Shown here: positions 8,339 to 17,275 of the stretch, one piece after another
How positions within the stretch are numbered: the stretch's first letter is position 1
Layout: every line of letters starts with the position of its first letter
DNA from: Cohnella sp. WQ 127256
GTDB lineage: Bacteria; Bacillota; Bacilli; Paenibacillales; Paenibacillaceae
Length of the DNA stretch: 64,000 bases
NCBI RefSeq assembly: GCF_024519285.1
Contig: NZ_JAMZCY010000006.1
Span: 310,001-374,000 of the forward strand
Reading direction: 5' to 3'
Translations under genes and position numbers: made by a program
Notes under the pieces: generated by a model
Seen by the model: the letters and a program-made list of their open reading frames with translations, nothing else
The model's database searches: none
Told to the model about the DNA's origin: nothing

Positions 8339-10675
8339 ATGGGGCGATTGGCGAATATATGGAGGGTTAGCTTCAGGAGCATTTTCTTCCGATTTATTAT
8401 TTTGTTTATCTCCATCTCCGTGTTGATCCAGATTATCAATTTCGTAACCTATAATATATATTTACAATACGTGCAGGATCGGATCGAAAGAAATTACGAT
8501 AGTTCGCTTTCTAACGTTGCCGATTCGCTCAACCATATGTTCGAGGGCATCTATCAATCTAACTTCCTGCTTTCGCTTGATCAGAGTGTTCTAAGTGTGT
8601 TCACCGGTGAAAGTGATACCAAGGGTGGGATTTCTCAGTATGCAGATATCAGCCAAACCGTTCGCTCCTTGGCCCGAATCAAATACATCGACTCATCGAT
8701 CGACAGCGCATACATATTCAAACGCAAAGACGATCTGATCATCAGCAATGAGGGGACGTATTCAGCATCCTTTTTCTATGACAAGGTGTACAGATTCAAA
8801 GAATATCCAGCTGATTTCTGGAAAGCTCACAATTCTAGCTACAAACTGTTCTCCATTCTGCCGCCTTCGCAGATTAGCGGGTCGGAACTGAATGAAGGAA
8901 AGGTCATTATCCCGATTGTTCAGTCGAAGATCGCCGAGTATTGGTCCAACAATCTGTATGTCATTAATCTGAACGCTCAATCCATCGTGCGCCTATTACA
9001 GGACTACAAGCTTACGCCGGGTAGCGTACTGTTCATCGCCGACAAGAATGGGACGATGCTTGCTTCCTCAGAGGCGGATTATGTACGCAATCTCGAGCTG
9101 CAGGCCTTCATGAACCAGCTTCATGAAGCACCTAATGTCATGTCGGAAGCTGTCTATAAAAACCAAAAAATGAGGATCGTGACCCTCAATACGAATTTTT
9201 TCTATAACGATGTAGTCATGATAGCCGGCGTGCCGGAAAACGATATTCGCAGCAGCTTGAGCAATATGGAGAAATTAAGATGGATTTCGGCAATCTTCAC
9301 GCTGCTGCTCTCCTTAATCCTGTCCGTCGCCTTCAGTAAAAACTTGTACGCGCCCATCAAGTCGTTAGTCGATCGGATGAGCGGACCTCAGCTTAAGGGC
9401 AAACGAGCCGTGAACGAGTTCGAGTATCTGAATGATGAAATCGGGCGAATCATGAATAACGTACAATCTCTGAATCAACAGCTTTCTTATGCGCTTCCGC
9501 TTGCGAACGAGCAATTCTTGGTGAAAATGCTGAAATACAACTACTTATATGATGACCTTAGTGTTGAAGCCTACCAGAAGAATAGTAGCTTCTCGTTCGA
9601 GAACGACCATTTCATCATCGCCATGTTCCAGTTCAACTTCCGGAAGCCGTTCTACGATTCCTTCAACGAGAAATTTCAAAACGATTCATCACGAATGTTG
9701 ATGAAATTACTGAAGTCTTTGCTGCCTTTGGATTACCCCTGTTATGTGCTGGAAATGGATTCGCATTTGTTCTGCCTGCTCGCCAACGTTCCAGAGGGGA
9801 CGGATCAGTATTTATATGAACGGTACAGCGAGGAAATCGTGGAATTGTTCCGTAAGGATGAGGACTTTTTGAGGGTTCATGCGGGCATCGGAAGCATTCA
9901 TGAGAGCTACAAAGGCATGCGTCAATCTTACATTGAAGCGATGAAGGCGCTTTGGCGTATATCCCCTTTCGATGGTAAACGAGTTTATACATTTAATGAA
10001 TCGGATCATGAAGGTGATGTCACAAGATATTTGCTAGGCAAAGAGGACGAGAACCGATTATTCAACCTTTTATTGACCGGTAAAAAAGAGGAGCTGCATA
10101 ATCTGCTGAAGCAGATCATCAATTACAATCTCCAAGCAGGCATAACCGCCTCACTGCTGCGAGAGCTATACATGCGGTTCTATATGATCGGTCTGCAGGT
10201 TCTGAAGCAAAGGGATAAAGAGCTGGATGAGGGAGTCGGTAATTTGTACACGGGCTTTATCCTCTCGGACCAATCGATATCCGTCGACGAAATAACGGAA
10301 TCTATTTTTTCCTACTTCGAAAATATCATCATTATATGTAATGAAACGAATGTTAAGTTCGATGTTAGTTCTTTCAGAACGTTCATTGATGAGCATTATC
10401 AGGAGGATATTCATCTGGAGCTGCTGGCGCAGAAGTATAATACTTCTGCGCAATATATGTCGCGTATGCTGAAGCGAGAGTTAGGAGTGGGCTTTCAGGA
10501 TTATTTGCTTGATCTTAGAATCCGCAAAGCGAAGGAGCTGCTTGCCCAGTCGGACCAGAAAATCAGCGATATCTTGGAGGCTGTCGGCTTCAACAACCGC
10601 AACACATTTATTCGAGCTTTCAAGGGCAAAGAGGGTATTACGCCTAGTGAGTATCGAAATAATATGAGCAAGTAA
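8339..10675 (+). CDS. Membrane-bound AraC-family transcriptional regulator
   Basis: About 778 residues. A first membrane helix (FIILFISISVLIQIINF, about 18-34), a long extracellular sensor region of about 250 residues, a second membrane helix (WISAIFTLLLSLILSVAF, about 300-318), a cytoplasmic linker and a C-terminal AraC/XylS HTH pair (about 680-775, with AQYMSRMLKRELGVGF and TPSEYR). It resembles YtdP/YesS-type regulators that sense a sugar outside the cell and activate a neighbouring importer operon. ATG at 8339 is preferred over the in-frame ATG at 8333 because the purine-rich AGAGGGGGAG is then at normal spacing. It is divergent from the importer operon at 8101. Its stop lies one base from the stop of the convergent adenylyltransferase gene. 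Confidence 0.9.
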   Translation: MGRLANIWRVSFRSIFFRFIILFISISVLIQIINFVTYNIYLQYVQDRIERNYDSSLSNVADSLNHMFEGIYQSNFLLSLDQSVLSVFTGESDTKGGISQYADISQTVRSLARIKYIDSSIDSAYIFKRKDDLIISNEGTYSASFFYDKVYRFKEYPADFWKAHNSSYKLFSILPPSQISGSELNEGKVIIPIVQSKIAEYWSNNLYVINLNAQSIVRLLQDYKLTPGSVLFIADKNGTMLASSEADYVRNLELQAFMNQLHEAPNVMSEAVYKNQKMRIVTLNTNFFYNDVVMIAGVPENDIRSSLSNMEKLRWISAIFTLLLSLILSVAFSKNLYAPIKSLVDRMSGPQLKGKRAVNEFEYLNDEIGRIMNNVQSLNQQLSYALPLANEQFLVKMLKYNYLYDDLSVEAYQKNSSFSFENDHFIIAMFQFNFRKPFYDSFNEKFQNDSSRMLMKLLKSLLPLDYPCYVLEMDSHLFCLLANVPEGTDQYLYERYSEEIVELFRKDEDFLRVHAGIGSIHESYKGMRQSYIEAMKALWRISPFDGKRVYTFNESDHEGDVTRYLLGKEDENRLFNLLLTGKKEELHNLLKQIINYNLQAGITASLLRELYMRFYMIGLQVLKQRDKELDEGVGNLYTGFILSDQSISVDEITESIFSYFENIIIICNETNVKFDVSSFRTFIDEHYQEDIHLELLAQKYNTSAQYMSRMLKRELGVGFQDYLLDLRIRKAKELLAQSDQKISDILEAVGFNNRNTFIRAFKGKEGITPSEYRNNMSK

Positions 10676-10676
10676 C

Positions 10677-11510
10677 CTATCGAACTGACCTTAGCTGCTT
10701 GAGGTATAGGGTCACTCTCTGGTCGTCCTCATAAGGGTATTCATAGCCAAGCTTATCTGCTACCGCGATTCCAATTGTTCTAGTAAGTGTTCCGGTTTCA
10801 AACAGTGCATCCCAATTGTGCTCGGAATCATTTCCGACATAGGTATGGGCAAAGCTAGTCCAAATGTCCTCAGGCAAATCACGCTGAAGCCATCTCCCAG
10901 CTTTCCCAGAGTTGATTGTCCAATCGCTGTTCATCCCGACGTACCACGTTAACAGTGTGACCAAGGCATCCCTCACAACAACGTCGAGCATGTATTTGGC
11001 ATAGGGTAACTCTTTTCTCCAGAGTCCCTTGGCGACATTCGTTGAGCACCACCAGATTTCGTTAAGGGTTTCGTCAAACTGTTGCCGTGAAGGCTTGGTC
11101 GTAACATAGGATCGATCGCTAGGGGATTCAACTGTGCCCATAAGGTTATCCTTGTCTAGAAGCACCATAGTTAAGCTATCCGTGGGCTCAACAATGTGCT
11201 CAACCTTGCGTATAGAGAGGTCGATTCGAACGCCATCGGTAAACTGCATGAGGAAAATTTCCCACTGCTCATTATTCTCTTCAATTTGATTATGCTGCAT
11301 GATGATGAGCTCGCCGAAGCGGGCAATCCACTCTTGATTGCTCACAAAAGGGGCGATATCCGTCACACCGAAAATAACATCGTAATCGCATAGCAAATCC
11401 TGTGTGACGTTCGGGTTTACGCGTGAGCCATTCAGAAGAACAACCTTAACCAAAGGGTCACACAAAGCAAATTCTAATATCTGAGCGATAACCTCTTTAT
11501 CATTTCTCAT
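10677..11510 (-). CDS. Aminoglycoside 6-adenylyltransferase family protein (AAD6/AadK-like)
   Basis: A 277-residue nucleotidyltransferase of the streptomycin 6-adenylyltransferase family (PF04439). The N-terminal LNGSRVNP (about 26-33) and CDYDVIF (about 41-47) give the nucleotide-binding Gly-Ser and the metal-binding aspartates; MQFTDGVRIDLS, LLDKDNLMG and NEIWWCSTNVAKGLWRKEL are also family hallmarks. Such enzymes add AMP to streptomycin, as chromosomal AadK does in Bacillus. There is no mobile element nearby, so this looks like an intrinsic gene. Its 3' end abuts the AraC regulator with a single base between stops and no terminator, so read-through between the two convergent genes is likely. 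Actual drug resistance is not shown by the sequence. Confidence 0.88.
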   Translation of the reverse strand: MRNDKEVIAQILEFALCDPLVKVVLLNGSRVNPNVTQDLLCDYDVIFGVTDIAPFVSNQEWIARFGELIIMQHNQIEENNEQWEIFLMQFTDGVRIDLSIRKVEHIVEPTDSLTMVLLDKDNLMGTVESPSDRSYVTTKPSRQQFDETLNEIWWCSTNVAKGLWRKELPYAKYMLDVVVRDALVTLLTWYVGMNSDWTINSGKAGRWLQRDLPEDIWTSFAHTYVGNDSEHNWDALFETGTLTRTIGIAVADKLGYEYPYEDDQRVTLYLKQLRSVR

Positions 11511-11567
11511 AGGAGCACCTGTTTATTGTTAGGATTAGAGAAGCTGCAGCTTCCTGTGATAGAACGA

Positions 11568-11594
11568 AAGCCTGACCATCAATCGGCCAGGCTT
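11568..11594 (-). terminator. Terminator of the universal stress gene
   Basis: Inverted repeat AAGCCTGACC / GGCCAGGCTT with one mismatch and a 7-nt loop, 40 bp past the stop of the leftward UspA gene. On the leftward strand it is followed by a T-rich run, as expected of a Rho-independent terminator. Confidence 0.7.
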
Positions 11595-11636
11595 GTCTTG
11601 TTTGTTTTGAAACATTCAGTTGTATGCGATGGTAAA

Positions 11637-12068
11637 TTACTTCATAATCATAACAGGAATGTGGGCATGAAGAATGACATTGTGGCTCACGCTTCCGACC
11701 ATAAATTCTTTAAGGGAGCTTAAGCCTCTGCTACCCATGATAATTACGTCACATGCATTATTTTCCGCATAATCGACAATCGCTTCTGCGGGGGAGCCGG
11801 CAAGCACAACAACATTCGTATGTGGAATCTCAGTTGTCATTTCCTTAACCTTCTCTATAATGGCATCGCCTTGCTCCTTTACTTGCTCCTGATAGGAACT
11901 AGGCTGAGCAAAAGTCATATCCGCAATGATAACGGGCTGCAGGTTGATGACGTGCGCAACTGTAAGTTGGGTTGTAGAGTCTGTTTTCGCTAATTGAATG
12001 GCTTTTTCTAACGCTTTGGCAGCTGGTTTGGAGCCGTCATAGGGGACTAGAATGTGATTGAAGATCAT
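11637..12068 (-). CDS. Universal stress protein, UspA family
   Basis: About 143 residues, a single Usp domain. It starts with IFNHILVPYDGSKPAAKAL and ends with the ATP-binding signature GSRGLSSLKEFMVGSVSHNV (G-x2-G-x9-G-S), so it belongs to the ATP-binding class of cytosolic stress proteins. ATG at 12068 is chosen because GGGAGGG lies 6 nt upstream; the in-frame ATG at 12083 overlaps that site. It is monocistronic with its own terminator. Its exact role in stress or dormancy is unknown. Confidence 0.93.
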   Translation of the reverse strand: MIFNHILVPYDGSKPAAKALEKAIQLAKTDSTTQLTVAHVINLQPVIIADMTFAQPSSYQEQVKEQGDAIIEKVKEMTTEIPHTNVVVLAGSPAEAIVDYAENNACDVIIMGSRGLSSLKEFMVGSVSHNVILHAHIPVMIMK

Positions 12069-12209
12069 AGTGAACCCTCCCAATGTAGTTAGTAAGAATC
12101 TTAGTGCTTACATAGAATATAAACCTATAACGTGCAGTTTGCCACTTTAAACGGGGCTTTACTCGTAATTACATCGAAACTATTAATTCTCTTGTCTGGA
12201 GGTCCTCCT

Positions 12210-12722
12210 ATGTCTGCATTAGATCGCGTACAACCTAAGCTAAACCTTCCTATCACAGGATTCGAACGGTTCCTTAACTATCTCACTCTATTCGTCCTTA
12301 TTGGAACAATCCTTTATCTTTGTTTTCAATGGTCTGATCTTCCATCTACAGTAGCCACACATTTCAACGGCAAAGGGGAAGCCGATGGATGGGGGAGTAA
12401 GGGAATGTTGTTTCTTCTACCGGCAATCTCCTTAGCCTTGTATATCGGGTTAACAACCCTTTCGCGGCATCCCTATGTTTATAATTACCCTGTTCCAATT
12501 ACGGAGCAGAATGCTGCGATTCAATATGTGATGGCTAGAAAGCTGATCTACTGGATCAATCTTGAGCTTGTGAGCTTGTTTAGCTATATCGTTTGGAGTA
12601 GTGTTCAGTCAGCCCAAGACCAGGGTAGCGATGGGATGGGCGCCTGGTTTTTACCTACTACTCTCGTCGTCCTATTTGGATCGATAGCGATTTATTTGAA
12701 TCGTGCGATTAGAAGGAAATAA
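12210..12722 (+). CDS. DUF1648 domain membrane protein
   Basis: About 170 residues with four or so hydrophobic segments. The signature HFNGKGEADGWGSK after the first membrane helix is that of DUF1648, also found in SdpI-like immunity proteins. ATG at 12210 follows TGGAGG by 7 nt; the longer frame from 12132 has no ribosome binding site. It stands alone, divergent from the UspA gene and upstream of the ABC-F gene. Function is unknown. Confidence 0.8.
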   Translation: MSALDRVQPKLNLPITGFERFLNYLTLFVLIGTILYLCFQWSDLPSTVATHFNGKGEADGWGSKGMLFLLPAISLALYIGLTTLSRHPYVYNYPVPITEQNAAIQYVMARKLIYWINLELVSLFSYIVWSSVQSAQDQGSDGMGAWFLPTTLVVLFGSIAIYLNRAIRRK

Positions 12723-12795
12723 GCGGGACGAGGATTTTGTGATATGATACGGAGAGTTGTTCCGTATACTAGTGATAAAGTAGGTTGATGATTTC

Positions 12796-14718
12796 ATGCA
12801 TTTACTATCCGTTGAAAATATATCGAAAAGCTATAGCGACAAAATTCTGTTCGAAGACGTTACTTTCGGCATCGAAACCGGAGATAAGTTCGGAATCATA
12901 GGGGTTAACGGTACGGGAAAGTCGACGCTGCTGAAGGTCATTGCCGGACTGGAGACCGCAGATTCAGGAAAAATATCGATCGGTCGATCCGTTGTGCTGC
13001 GAATGCTGGCACAGGATCCGGTGTTCGCGCAGGACGAGACGGCTCTTGAGCATGTGCTCGGTGGACATTCTCCACAGCTAAAGGCAGTTCGTGAATATGC
13101 CGAGATTATGGAAGCTTTGGCGCTCAATCCAGACGATGCTAAGCTGCATGAACGATTGATTGCCGCCAACCAACAGATGGATGAGCTAGAGGCTTGGCAG
13201 CTAGAGAGCGAAGCCAAGACTGCGCTAACGAAGCTTGGCATTCATAACTATGAGGATAAAGTATCGACGTTCTCAGGTGGGCAACGGAAGCGGGTTGCAA
13301 TGGCTGCTGCGCTTCTTCAACCGTCAGACATATTGATCTTAGATGAGCCCACGAACCACATCGATAATGATTCGGTCGCATGGCTCGAGGGTATGCTGCA
13401 GAAGCGTAGAGGCGCTTTGCTAATGATTACGCATGATCGGTATTTCCTCGATCGGGTCAGTAACCGCGTCATTGAGCTGGATCAGGGTCGGGCATTTTTC
13501 TATGAAGCGAATTACAGTCACTTCCTTGAGCTTAAGCTGGAGAGGGAAGAGCGGGAGGCGTCTTCGGAAGCGAAACGCAAAAACTTGCTTCGAAATGAGC
13601 TGGCGTGGATACGTCGAGGCGCACAAGCGCGTTCGACGAAGCAGAAGGCGCGGATTGATCGGTTCGAGATTCTGAAGGAGCAAGGGCCGAAGGCTTCCGC
13701 TGGCAAGATGGATGTGTCGATCGCTTCTTCAAGGCTGGGCAAGAAGATCATTGAAATAGAGAAGCTTACGAAGCAGCTAGGCGATCGTACACTTATTAAG
13801 GACTTGAGTTATATCGCCGTTCCGGAGGACCGTGTCGGGATCGTCGGAAAGAATGGCAGCGGGAAGTCTACGTTGCTTAAGCTAATTGCAGGGAAGCTTA
13901 TGCCCGATACAGGTAGCGTGGAGCTTGGAACGACCGTTAAGCTAGGTTGGTTCAGTCAAGAGCATGAAGAGATGGATGAGTCGCTTCGGGTTATGGAATA
14001 TATCCGTGAAGGTGCGGATCAAGTTAAGACTTCAGATGGCTCTACGATATCCGCGGGGCAAATGCTTGAGCGCTTTCTATTCTCACCTTCCATGCAGTGG
14101 ACGGTCATCTCCAAGCTGTCGGGTGGGGAGAAGCGTCGTCTACAATTGATGCGAGTGCTGCTGAATGCACCGAATGTGCTACTCCTAGATGAGCCCACGA
14201 ATGACTTGGATATTTCCACGCTGACAGTGCTGGAAGATTATTTAGATGATTTTCCGGGCGTCGTCATTGTCGTTTCTCATGATCGGTATTTTCTCGATCG
14301 TACCGTCAGTCGTATTCTGGCCTTTGAAGGGGACGGGGTAGTGACGCATCATACAGGTAACTATACCGACTATCAGGAGTATACTGAGCGGAAAGAAACC
14401 TTGAAGCAAGCAAATGATGAGCCTGCCAAAGCCGTAGCAGAGCCTCCTAAGCCTGAAAGCAAGGAACGTCTGGTCGTCAAGATGTCGTATAAGGATCAGA
14501 AGGATTTTGAGTCAATTGATGATTGGATTTCCGAGACGGAGCAAGAAATCCATTCGGTTGCAGCTAAGATGGAAGCAGCAAGTAGCGACTCAGCTCGGCT
14601 TCAAGAGCTAGGGGCGGAACAACAGCGTCTTGAGACGAAGTTGGAAGGGCTGCTTGAGCGTTGGACGGAGCTTAATGAGCTAGCAGAGCAAATTGCGGCG
14701 AATAAGAACGGGAAATAA
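12796..14718 (+). CDS. uup: ABC-F ATPase, Uup/YfmR type
   Basis: A 640-residue protein with two ABC ATPase domains and no membrane segments. Domain 1 has Walker A GVNGTGKST (about 36-44), signature FSGGQRKR and Walker B ILILDEPTNH; domain 2 has GKNGSGKST, LSGGEKRR and [10 protein letters not shown]. The arginine-rich RRGAQARSTKQKAR between them and the C-terminal coiled coil (about 555-638) are typical of Uup and Bacillus YfmR. These soluble ABC-F proteins act at the ribosome to relieve stalled translation and can bind branched DNA through the C-terminal region. ATG at 12796 has only a weak ribosome binding site. A small perfect hairpin (ATACGGA/TCCGTAT, 12747-12767) lies in the leader. A strong terminator follows at 14734. 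Confidence 0.93.
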   Translation: MHLLSVENISKSYSDKILFEDVTFGIETGDKFGIIGVNGTGKSTLLKVIAGLETADSGKISIGRSVVLRMLAQDPVFAQDETALEHVLGGHSPQLKAVREYAEIMEALALNPDDAKLHERLIAANQQMDELEAWQLESEAKTALTKLGIHNYEDKVSTFSGGQRKRVAMAAALLQPSDILILDEPTNHIDNDSVAWLEGMLQKRRGALLMITHDRYFLDRVSNRVIELDQGRAFFYEANYSHFLELKLEREEREASSEAKRKNLLRNELAWIRRGAQARSTKQKARIDRFEILKEQGPKASAGKMDVSIASSRLGKKIIEIEKLTKQLGDRTLIKDLSYIAVPEDRVGIVGKNGSGKSTLLKLIAGKLMPDTGSVELGTTVKLGWFSQEHEEMDESLRVMEYIREGADQVKTSDGSTISAGQMLERFLFSPSMQWTVISKLSGGEKRRLQLMRVLLNAPNVLLLDEPTNDLDISTLTVLEDYLDDFPGVVIVVSHDRYFLDRTVSRILAFEGDGVVTHHTGNYTDYQEYTERKETLKQANDEPAKAVAEPPKPESKERLVVKMSYKDQKDFESIDDWISETEQEIHSVAAKMEAASSDSARLQELGAEQQRLETKLEGLLERWTELNELAEQIAANKNGK

Positions 14719-14733
14719 AACTTAAGCGTAAGC

Positions 14734-14779
14734 AAAACAGGCGAGAACCCATCCGAGTTGGTGGATTCTCGCCTGTTTT
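14734..14779. terminator. Bidirectional terminator between ABC-F and monooxygenase genes
   Basis: Inverted repeat with 14-bp arms (AAAACAGGCGAGAA and its complement, 14734-14747 and 14766-14779). The outer A/T ends give a U run in both directions. It serves the convergent genes ending at 14718 (plus) and 14792 (minus). Confidence 0.85.
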
Positions 14780-14791
14780 ATTCGATCCTCC

Positions 14792-15157
14792 TTATTCCCC
14801 TGGAAAGGTGAATGCAACTTCATGAATGCTTAGCTTCGCACCGAGCATAATGCCGGAGCCTGACTTCGGCTGTTCGCCATGGCTTGGCTGACCTTCAGCA
14901 GCAGCGGCTTCGGGTTTCGGACGGGAATGGGAATGTGCTTGCTTGAACGCATCGCTGTTCACCCATCCGTCGAATGCGTCCTTGCTCTCCCAAGTTGTAC
15001 ACACTTTAAGCTCATCGTGCTCCTCGCCTGCTTCGGTCAGTAGCTCCATGCGGATAAAACCGGGTGCATGCTGCACGCCTTTAGGATTTTTGAACCGTTC
15101 GACGACTTCACCGACGTGGCCTGATTTGATTTTTATTGTATTGATCGCAACTATCAT
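14792..15157 (-). CDS. Antibiotic biosynthesis monooxygenase-fold protein (HmoA/IsdG-like)
   Basis: About 121 residues with a single ABM-type ferredoxin fold. AINTIKIKSGH, then TTWESKDAFDGWVNSDAFKQ and HSHS give an Asn, Trp and His in the order used by IsdG/HmoA heme-degrading monooxygenases. That suggests release of iron from heme in the cytosol, but the C-terminal half (GEQPKSGSG) is low in complexity and the activity is not proven. ATG at 15157 follows AAGGGGGAA by 6 nt; a longer frame from 15187 lacks a site. It stands alone, next to the diaminopropionate operon and not far from the iron importer. Confidence 0.8.
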   Translation of the reverse strand: MIVAINTIKIKSGHVGEVVERFKNPKGVQHAPGFIRMELLTEAGEEHDELKVCTTWESKDAFDGWVNSDAFKQAHSHSRPKPEAAAAEGQPSHGEQPKSGSGIMLGAKLSIHEVAFTFPGE

Positions 15158-15250
15158 TGTGATTTCCCCCTTCAATTGAGCTCGCACCTTCTATTGTAAC
15201 AAACCTCAGGCGCAATCAGAAATGAAGGGTAGGGATTACCGTAGAATCAC

Positions 15251-16219
15251 TCAATCTACCAATCTGACCCCGATACCACGCCTCTCGGCTTCCCGCCAGT
15301 AGTAAGCCGCAATCGCTATATCGAAAGCGGCCATACCCATCGGATTAAAGAAAATGGGCTCGGTTGGGGCAAAAAACTGCAATGCCTGTGCAAATACAAC
15401 ATCTCTCAGAGTCACGGTATCGCTCTCCATAAGTCCCTTTTGTACATGAAGCAGTTCGATGTCCGTATTTTCACGACACACCTCGCGCCAATGATCGACG
15501 ACTATGGCTTTGATGGCCTGAACGCTATTTGGCATGTACTCCCGTAACGAAACGTTCATGAGCAAAGAGCCCAAAGGTGGAGGCTCATCGATATAACGAG
15601 CAGTGGAGGAGGTACAGGTGAAGACAATGTCACTTTGTCGATAAACCTCCTGCCAATGGGCAGCGATAATCGCTTTGGTGCGTAATTGAGGTTCGAGCAA
15701 GGCAGGGTCAATGCCCTTGAGATCGAACAGCCGCACGCTGTCCAGCCTATCGCCATACAATGCCATGACCATCTCCATATGCCTTTGCCCAATCGGACCC
15801 CATCCGATCATCCCGACATGGTATATCGGATGGCGTTCCAGAGCCATATAATGTCGTAGCATAGCCGCGCTAACCGCAGCAGTGCGTATTTCACTAAGCT
15901 GTCCGCTATTGATGACTGCAACGGGAACGCCATTATCCGGGTCATTCAGAATGACCGTGCTGTGAGCTCGAGGAATTCCGTGCGTTACGTTGCCCGGAAA
16001 GCTGGCAATCCACTTAATACCGCTGATGTTCGTCTCCCCACCGACGAAGGAGGGCATGGCAATAATGCGGTTACTCGGATGCTTGAATCGCAAATACGGC
16101 TTAATAGGCTGGACGATTTCCGGTGTACCTGTAAGCTGCAATGTAGACTCGATGATAGAAGTGAGTAGGGACCAATCGATACCTATTTCGCGAATATGAC
16201 CATCGTTTAAGTAAATCAT
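15251..16219 (-). CDS. sbnB: SbnB-type dehydrogenase for 2,3-diaminopropionate synthesis
   Basis: A 322-residue member of the ornithine cyclodeaminase/mu-crystallin family that matches SbnB rather than true cyclodeaminases. It has SGIKWIASFPGN, SGQLSEIRTAAVSA and the NAD-binding loop GMIGWGPIGQRHMEM (about 135-149). SbnB oxidatively splits N-(2-amino-2-carboxyethyl)-glutamate into 2-oxoglutarate and L-2,3-diaminopropionate. It follows sbnA by 67 bp in the same operon, as expected. The leader repeats 19 bp of the end of sbnA (16217-16235 against 16301-16319), and the nearest GAAGGAG lies about 13 nt before the ATG, so translation may be modest. No peptide or siderophore synthetase lies nearby to use the product. 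Confidence 0.9.
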   Translation of the reverse strand: MIYLNDGHIREIGIDWSLLTSIIESTLQLTGTPEIVQPIKPYLRFKHPSNRIIAMPSFVGGETNISGIKWIASFPGNVTHGIPRAHSTVILNDPDNGVPVAVINSGQLSEIRTAAVSAAMLRHYMALERHPIYHVGMIGWGPIGQRHMEMVMALYGDRLDSVRLFDLKGIDPALLEPQLRTKAIIAAHWQEVYRQSDIVFTCTSSTARYIDEPPPLGSLLMNVSLREYMPNSVQAIKAIVVDHWREVCRENTDIELLHVQKGLMESDTVTLRDVVFAQALQFFAPTEPIFFNPMGMAAFDIAIAAYYWREAERRGIGVRLVD

Positions 16220-16319
16220 GCTGCCGAACCCACTCCTTCATCACACATCATTGACATGCCCCTATTATAGCGAGCCTACTCACCGCTCACTCACTACCGA
16301 CATGCTGCCGAACCCACTC
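16217..16319. repeat. 19-bp direct repeat linking the end of sbnA and the start of sbnB
   Basis: CATGCTGCCGAACCCACTC occurs at 16217-16235, where its first bases are the sbnB start codon, and again at 16301-16319, inside the last codons of sbnA. The offset is 84 bp. It looks like the trace of a small duplication that separated two once overlapping genes. Confidence 0.85.
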
Positions 16320-17258
16320 TTCGTTGTAAACGGTGTCCAAATACCGCTCCCCCCGATCGGGAAGAATGGCTACACATATCGCTCCTGCGGGGATTTCATC
16401 CTGCATGGCCCGAATCGCAGCAATTACGCCACCCGAAGAGGCGCCAGCCATGATAGCTTCGGACTGGACAAGCTCAAGGCATCCTTCGATACATTGGCGT
16501 TCGGACACTTCTATGACCCGATCAACCAACTCTGTGCGATTAATCGGAGGCGGCAGAGCTGCACCTAATCCAGGGAATTGTCGCACCCCTTTTACACCAC
16601 CGAAAATCACGCTCCCTACAGCATCTACGGCTATGATCTGCGTAGGTAGATTATTGAGCTTTAACCTTTCCGCGCAGCCTCGTACCGTCCCACAGGAGCT
16701 GACTCCACAGAACAAATAATCGATATGGGGCAGTACCTCTAGAATCTCTGGCATTGTCGAATGATAATGTGCCAAATAGTTGTTAGGGTTGCTGTATTGG
16801 TTCGTCCAATAGCAGCTTTTGATTTCTTGCTGAAGCTTCTTGACCCGCGCGATTCTTGCTGGTAGATAATCGCCACTACCGGGATCAGGCTCAGTCACCA
16901 TCTCAATTTCCCCGTGAAGGGAGCGAATGAGCTTCAAGTGTGTATCCGTCGTACGAGGATCTACGACACACACGAAACGTAACCCAAGGTATCGACAAAT
17001 CTGTGCGAGACTTACAGCCATATTGCCGGAGCTCGATTCGATCACAGTCGTATCATGGTCAATTTCACCTGTTCGAATGGCTTCACGTACAATATTCAGA
17101 GCAGGACGATCCTTAGCGCTGCCTCCGGGGTTCATCATCTCTAGCTTGGCATACACCTGATAGGGTGCATCAGAGAATAGTTGCTTGAGAGGAATGAGTG
17201 GTGTGCGGCCGATCGTCTGGCACAGCCCATCCATGATGTTTAAGCTGTTCAAGGCCAT
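16287..17258 (-). CDS. sbnA: SbnA-type PLP enzyme for 2,3-diaminopropionate synthesis
   Basis: A 323-residue fold-type II PLP enzyme of the cysteine synthase family. Lys49 in NPGGSAKDRPA is the Schiff-base lysine; ESSSGNMAVSLAQICRYLGL replaces the TSGNT substrate loop of true cysteine synthases, and CGVSSCGTVRGCAERL is the phosphate-binding loop. SbnA joins O-phospho-L-serine and L-glutamate to form N-(2-amino-2-carboxyethyl)-glutamate, the substrate of SbnB. The start at 17258 follows GAGGGGGC, which overlaps the end of the ligase gene, so the two are coupled. With sbnB it completes a two-step route to L-2,3-diaminopropionate, a building block of staphyloferrin B and several peptide antibiotics. 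Confidence 0.92.
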   Translation of the reverse strand: MALNSLNIMDGLCQTIGRTPLIPLKQLFSDAPYQVYAKLEMMNPGGSAKDRPALNIVREAIRTGEIDHDTTVIESSSGNMAVSLAQICRYLGLRFVCVVDPRTTDTHLKLIRSLHGEIEMVTEPDPGSGDYLPARIARVKKLQQEIKSCYWTNQYSNPNNYLAHYHSTMPEILEVLPHIDYLFCGVSSCGTVRGCAERLKLNNLPTQIIAVDAVGSVIFGGVKGVRQFPGLGAALPPPINRTELVDRVIEVSERQCIEGCLELVQSEAIMAGASSGGVIAAIRAMQDEIPAGAICVAILPDRGERYLDTVYNEEWVRQHVGSE

Positions 17259-17275
17259 ATGCGGGATGCCCCCTC

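Noticed and set aside
12747..12767. Inverted repeat ATACGGA/TCCGTAT in the ABC-F leader, as a possible attenuator
   Set aside because: The stem is short, no U tract or leader peptide is visible; noted in the gene entry only.
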